From: an uncultured Clostridium sp.
GTDB lineage: Bacteria > Bacillota > Clostridia > TANB77 > CAG-508
NCBI GenBank assembly: GCA_930987745.1
Contig: CAKNKX010000010.1
Location: 1 to 46,757, forward strand
Direction: 5' to 3'
DNA: 46,757 nt
Shown: positions 43,592 through 46,757 of the stretch, one piece after another
How the letters are laid out: every line of letters begins with the position of its first letter
Position numbering within the stretch: the first letter of the stretch is position 1
Translations under genes and position numbers: made by a program
Notes under the pieces: generated by a model
Database searches by the model: none
Seen by the model: only the letters and a program-made list of their open reading frames with translations
Told to the model about the DNA's origin: nothing

Positions 43592-43872
43592 TTTCCTCCT
43601 TCTTTCGTTTTTTCTTTAATTAATTTTATATTTTTATTGTTCTTTTGTTATTATTCACTATTTAAAGACAAGTATTCCTTAAAATAAAAATATATTATAT
43701 TTTTTCTAACAAAGCATATTTTATTTTCAAGGTTCTACTTATCTTTTATAGCTAATAATCTACATTTAAATTATACTTTAAGCATTTTTGTTTTTCAATA
43801 CTTTTTGTTTATTTTTTATGCTTTTATCTCATGTTTTATTTATACAATTAGCATATTAGATTTTGCTAGTTG
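43592..43872. other. Intergenic, nothing recognised
   Basis: AT-rich spacer between divergent genes. No ORF with an SD and no RNA gene that I can support. Confidence 0.6.
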
Positions 43873-43897
43873 TTAGTATATAATGAATATATACTAA
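43873..43897. promoter_or_regulatory. Palindromic operator over the -10 of the XRE gene
   Basis: TTAGTATATA (43873-43882), ATGAA, TATATACTAA (43888-43897): perfect 10-bp arms. TATAAT (43879-43884) lies inside, so a repressor bound here would block the promoter. Autoregulation by the adjacent XRE protein is likely. Confidence 0.7.
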
Positions 43898-43912
43898 TTG
43901 GAGGATTTAATT

Positions 43913-44278
43913 ATGAAAGAAAACATACCAAATAATCTAGAAGTAGGAGAAAGAATAAGGAAAATTAGAGAAGATTTAAAAATGAATAGAGAAACTTTTT
44001 CGGAAATGATAGATATATCTGACGTTTTCTTAGGACAGATAGAAAGAGGAGAACGTTCTTTAAGTATAAAAACTTTATGTCGTATAGTCTCTTTTACAGG
44101 AAATTCAACTGATTATATTTTATTTGGTAATATAGAAGAAAATTCAATTATTCAGAAAATAAATAGAATTTTAAGCAGATGTTCTAATGATATAATTGAA
44201 TATTTTTATAAAATTATAAAAGTATCTTTTGAATGTGTTAAATCTAGTGAAAAGAATAAAATAAAAAATAAGGGATAG
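43913..44278 (+). CDS. XRE-family transcriptional regulator
   Basis: 121 residues from ATG 43913 (SD GGAGG, 8 nt upstream; the in-frame TTG at 43898 overlaps the SD). The helix-turn-helix spans about residues 12-66 ('GERIRKIREDLKMNRETFSE', 'SDVFLGQIERGERSLSIKTL'), and the C-terminus is helical. Targets beyond its own promoter are unknown. Confidence 0.88.
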   Translation: MKENIPNNLEVGERIRKIREDLKMNRETFSEMIDISDVFLGQIERGERSLSIKTLCRIVSFTGNSTDYILFGNIEENSIIQKINRILSRCSNDIIEYFYKIIKVSFECVKSSEKNKIKNKG

Positions 44279-44286
44279 TCTTAATA

Positions 44287-44333
44287 AACCCAAATTATTA
44301 GACAAAAAGTTTAATAATTTGGGTTCTTTTTTA
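44287..44333. terminator. Bidirectional terminator
   Basis: AACCCAAATTATTA pairs with TAATAATTTGGGTT and is followed by CTTTTTTAT, between the convergent XRE and Rpn genes. It is related to the hairpin at 41951-42001. Confidence 0.8.
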
Positions 44334-44335
44334 TA

Positions 44336-45211
44336 TTATATATTTTTTTCTTTTTTTATTTTTTCTATCTCTTGTTTTTTAGTGTTAGTAAATTTCATTA
44401 TTTTTTCTATTGGTTCTTTTGCTTTTAGCATTTCTACTATTATGTTTTCTTTTTCTCTTTTTATCCCTTTTTCTATCCCTGTTTCATAAATATCTTGCTT
44501 ATCTAATATGTTTTTTAATCTTAGTTCAGCTATTCTTTGATTCTTTTCATCTTGACTCAAATCATTTAAGGTGTTTTTAGCTTCTTTTATTTTTATATTA
44601 TCTTTCATAATGCTATCAACCTCCTTACTATCTGGATTATTTAAAAACATCATCCATTGCAGTCTTTCATTTTTTCTATTATTTTTATATTCTTCAATCG
44701 CCTTTCTTATTTCTATTATATGTATTTCTAACTTATCTGTCAATATTTTTCTATAATTTCCACTTTCTCTTATTTGCCATTTTGTATGTGATAACAAACC
44801 TTTTAATTCAGGAACATTTTCATTAATGATTGCAATACTAATAGTTTTATTTAGTGCATCATATTTTTTCCCTTTTTTTAATTGGTTAGAATATAGCTTT
44901 GACCAATAATATAATAATCTTGGTATAAAATTTTTTGAATAAATCATTTGCATTTCTATTTCACATTCTATATTATTATCTATTTTAGCTCTTAAGTCTA
45001 CTATACCTATTTTATCATCTACTTCATCACCTTGTAATTGTTTATTTAAATCTAATTCTAAACTATTTATTTCACTTTCTAATAGAGCTGAAATTAAGCC
45101 TTTAGTTATTTCTACATTAACAGTGGAGAACAACATTTGAAAAACTATATCATTTGTAGGTCTTAATATTTTAAATTCTTTCTTATTTTTTTCTTTTAAA
45201 TTATATGCCAT
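44336..45211 (-). CDS. Rpn-family PD-(D/E)XK nuclease / transposase-like protein
   Basis: 291 residues. The opening 'ILRPTNDIVFQMLFS' and the core 'GIVDLRAKIDNNIECEIEMQ' (Asp, then Glu-x-Gln in place of Glu-x-Lys) are those of the recombination-promoting nuclease (Rpn)/PDDEXK_2 group. Helical middle and charged C-terminal repeats (KGIKREKENIIVEMLKAKEP) are usual there. The family makes metal-dependent DNA cuts and often multiplies in genomes. It lies 23 bp after an unknown gene, probably in one transcript. Confidence 0.85.
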   Translation of the reverse strand: MAYNLKEKNKKEFKILRPTNDIVFQMLFSTVNVEITKGLISALLESEINSLELDLNKQLQGDEVDDKIGIVDLRAKIDNNIECEIEMQMIYSKNFIPRLLYYWSKLYSNQLKKGKKYDALNKTISIAIINENVPELKGLLSHTKWQIRESGNYRKILTDKLEIHIIEIRKAIEEYKNNRKNERLQWMMFLNNPDSKEVDSIMKDNIKIKEAKNTLNDLSQDEKNQRIAELRLKNILDKQDIYETGIEKGIKREKENIIVEMLKAKEPIEKIMKFTNTKKQEIEKIKKEKNI

Positions 45212-45234
45212 ATTCTTATATCTCCTTTTTGCTA

Positions 45235-45972
45235 TTATTTTAATTTTTCTACTAATTCCAATTGTTCTTGACTCAAATTAAAATCTTGTCCATTATTTTT
45301 AATTAAGTTATGTAATAATTCAATCGTTTTTGCTTCTTCTATAGTTTTTGTGATTGGTGCTATTTCTTTTAATTGTTCCTCTAGTTTTTCGTATTCTTTC
45401 TCCATACTATTAAAATCTTGTTTTTCGAAACTTTCTTTCCAATTACTTATATACTTATCCATATTTTCTAAATTTTCATATTGTTTATTAAAAGTTTTTT
45501 CTATATTACTTTCTACATTATTTAAAATCACATCTTTCCCTTGTGTAATTATATTAGCTATATTACCGTCTATAACTCCAGCTTGATTAGCCTTTCCTAC
45601 AACAGTATCTAATAAAGTTGAAATACCATCTATTAAACCTCCTGTTTCAACTGCACTTTGCATTTGTGATATATTTTCAAAATCACCTGTAAATATTCCA
45701 ATCGCACTTTTTCCAAGATTTATTGCATCATCTATGGTTTTTGTTATTCCATCTTTTAAACCATATTCTAATAAATTATCTTTTATATTTATTACTTGTT
45801 CATCAATAAAATCAGGTAATAAAGCTCTTATGCCTATATCAACTGCCCCATTTATTGTTTTCCCCAGTGTAGTCTCTAAAAAACTTTTTTGTTCATTTTC
45901 CTGTTGTAAATTATTTTCTAAATTATTATCCAATTTAATTTCATTATTATTTTCTAAATTATTTACTTCCAT
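45235..45972 (-). CDS. Hypothetical protein, helical, glycine-patterned
   Basis: 245 residues: an Asn/Glu-rich N-terminus (1-30), a central amphipathic region with short repeated units ('LGKTINGAVDIGIRALLPDFIDEQ', 'INLGKSAIGIFTGDFENI'), and a charged coiled-coil end. No signal peptide or clear membrane helix. The SD AAGAAGGAAT supports the start. I do not recognise it; its position before the Rpn gene suggests co-transcription. Confidence 0.6.
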   Translation of the reverse strand: MEVNNLENNNEIKLDNNLENNLQQENEQKSFLETTLGKTINGAVDIGIRALLPDFIDEQVINIKDNLLEYGLKDGITKTIDDAINLGKSAIGIFTGDFENISQMQSAVETGGLIDGISTLLDTVVGKANQAGVIDGNIANIITQGKDVILNNVESNIEKTFNKQYENLENMDKYISNWKESFEKQDFNSMEKEYEKLEEQLKEIAPITKTIEEAKTIELLHNLIKNNGQDFNLSQEQLELVEKLK

Positions 45973-46757
45973 TTTTATTCCTTCTTTCTTTATTATTATT
46001 TTTTATTATTTTATCTAAATTATTTAATATTATTTTTTAATAATTTTTATTAATTTATTTTTATTTAATTTATTTATTATTTTATATTTTTTAAATAATT
46101 TCTATTAATTATTTTTTATTTAATTTATTTTTTCTTATTTTTTTATTTATTATTTATTTTATATTTTTCATAAAATTATTTTATGACTTTATAATTATTT
46201 TAATTTTTTTATTTCTAATTTATATTTTTAATTTTTCTGTTTCTGAAATATTTTTTAGATATTTTAACTTAATTTTTATAATAACTTTTCTTTTAGTTTT
46301 TCATTCTCTTATGAATTTATTGAAATATTATTTATTATTATGTCTACCTCCTGAACAAAAAATTTTAAAACCTTTAAATTTCTTTTTCCCTTTGTTTGCG
46401 TATATTTTAACTATATATTTTTTTCTTTCTTTTTAAAATCCTTATCACTTTTTTGTTTTAATTTTGTAAACCTTTTTACTCCTACATTATTTTTTATATA
46501 ATAAGTTTTTAATGTTTCATTTTATTTATAAAAAATTTATTATATTTTTTTGTATATAATAATTTTTTCATAAAATACTTTTTATTATTTTTATATTTAA
46601 TTTTAAATTTTTTTATTTTGTATTTTATTTTTGTATTTTTAAATTAAATATTTTTTTATTATTTTATTTTTATAATTATTTAATTTAAATATTTTTTATT
46701 TGTTTTATTTTTTTATTATTTTATTTTAATTTTTTTATTTATTTTATTTTTTTATTA
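45973..46757. other. Extreme AT-rich low-complexity tail
   Basis: Almost only A and T, dominated by T runs broken by A. Only a short patch near 46230-46480 has noticeable C and G. No ORF with an SD and no structured RNA that I can support. Confidence 0.7.

Noticed and set aside
1..46757. CRISPR array or cas genes
   Set aside because: No regularly spaced repeats or Cas-like proteins seen on either strand.

Overview
The window comes from a very AT-rich, Gram-positive, Clostridia-like bacterium, probably an uncultured anaerobe. The signs are sortase/LPXTG and cohesin-dockerin surface proteins, VanW, HD-GYP, ABC-F and DUF1858 proteins, strong SD sequences, frequent TTG starts, and TTGACA/TATAAT promoters with 17-bp spacers. 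No species can be named from sequence alone.

The main result is a recoding pattern. Six otherwise intact genes carry seven single-base frame breaks, and all seven have the same form: an extra C directly before a glycine codon (GGT four times, GGA three times), so the zero frame reads CGG at the break. Skipping the C restores full-length proteins with a Gly where the family expects one, for example in the Walker A motif of the DnaC-like loader. Read by eye, no other gene in the window has an in-frame CGG, although the triplet CGG occurs about forty times out of frame inside genes. CGG therefore looks unassigned as an arginine codon and acts as a +1 shift (or CGGN four-base glycine) signal. A systematic sequence error must still be excluded.

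Layout. 1-778: structured AT-rich DNA, tRNA-Arg(ACG) and a terminator. 779-6066 (minus): a surface operon of an LPXTG cohesin protein, a sortase, a dockerin-tailed glucosaminidase (two CGG sites) and a membrane-anchored cohesin protein. A divergent M23 peptidase (6184-7236) follows. 7315-10238 (minus): an HtrA-like protease and an acyl-CoA/acyl-AMP ligase (one CGG site). 10403-18030 (plus): a C-A-T-R nonribosomal peptide synthetase whose A-domain code reads as threonine, then a histidine kinase and a REC-HD-GYP regulator, each with one CGG site. 18083-29348: mostly housekeeping and envelope genes (Tex, ABC-F, DUF378, CapA-like, CorA, VanW, CBM25-like, SDR), tRNA-Lys and a truncated acetyltransferase.

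29353-31220 is a non-coding-rich accessory stretch: remnants of a HipA-like kinase gene, a compact par/fst-like type I toxin-antitoxin locus, a Gln-rich micro-ORF among hairpins, and a tRNA Lys-Glu-Thr operon. 31221-37073 holds DUF1858, a small type IV secretion-like set (VirD4, VirB2-, VirB6- and PrgI-like, with no VirB4 or relaxase), then DnaD- and DnaC-like replication proteins (the seventh CGG site). gyrA follows on the minus strand (37184-39655). 39803-45972 carries small proteins, a tandem duplication of a prepilin/FGE-fold surface gene with an in-frame TAA in both copies, an XRE regulator with a palindromic operator, an Rpn-type nuclease and an unknown protein. The last ~780 bases are nearly pure A/T.

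The NRPS, ligase and two-component genes probably form one secondary-metabolite and signalling locus. The surface operon probably docks a cell-wall hydrolase onto the cell's own cohesins.
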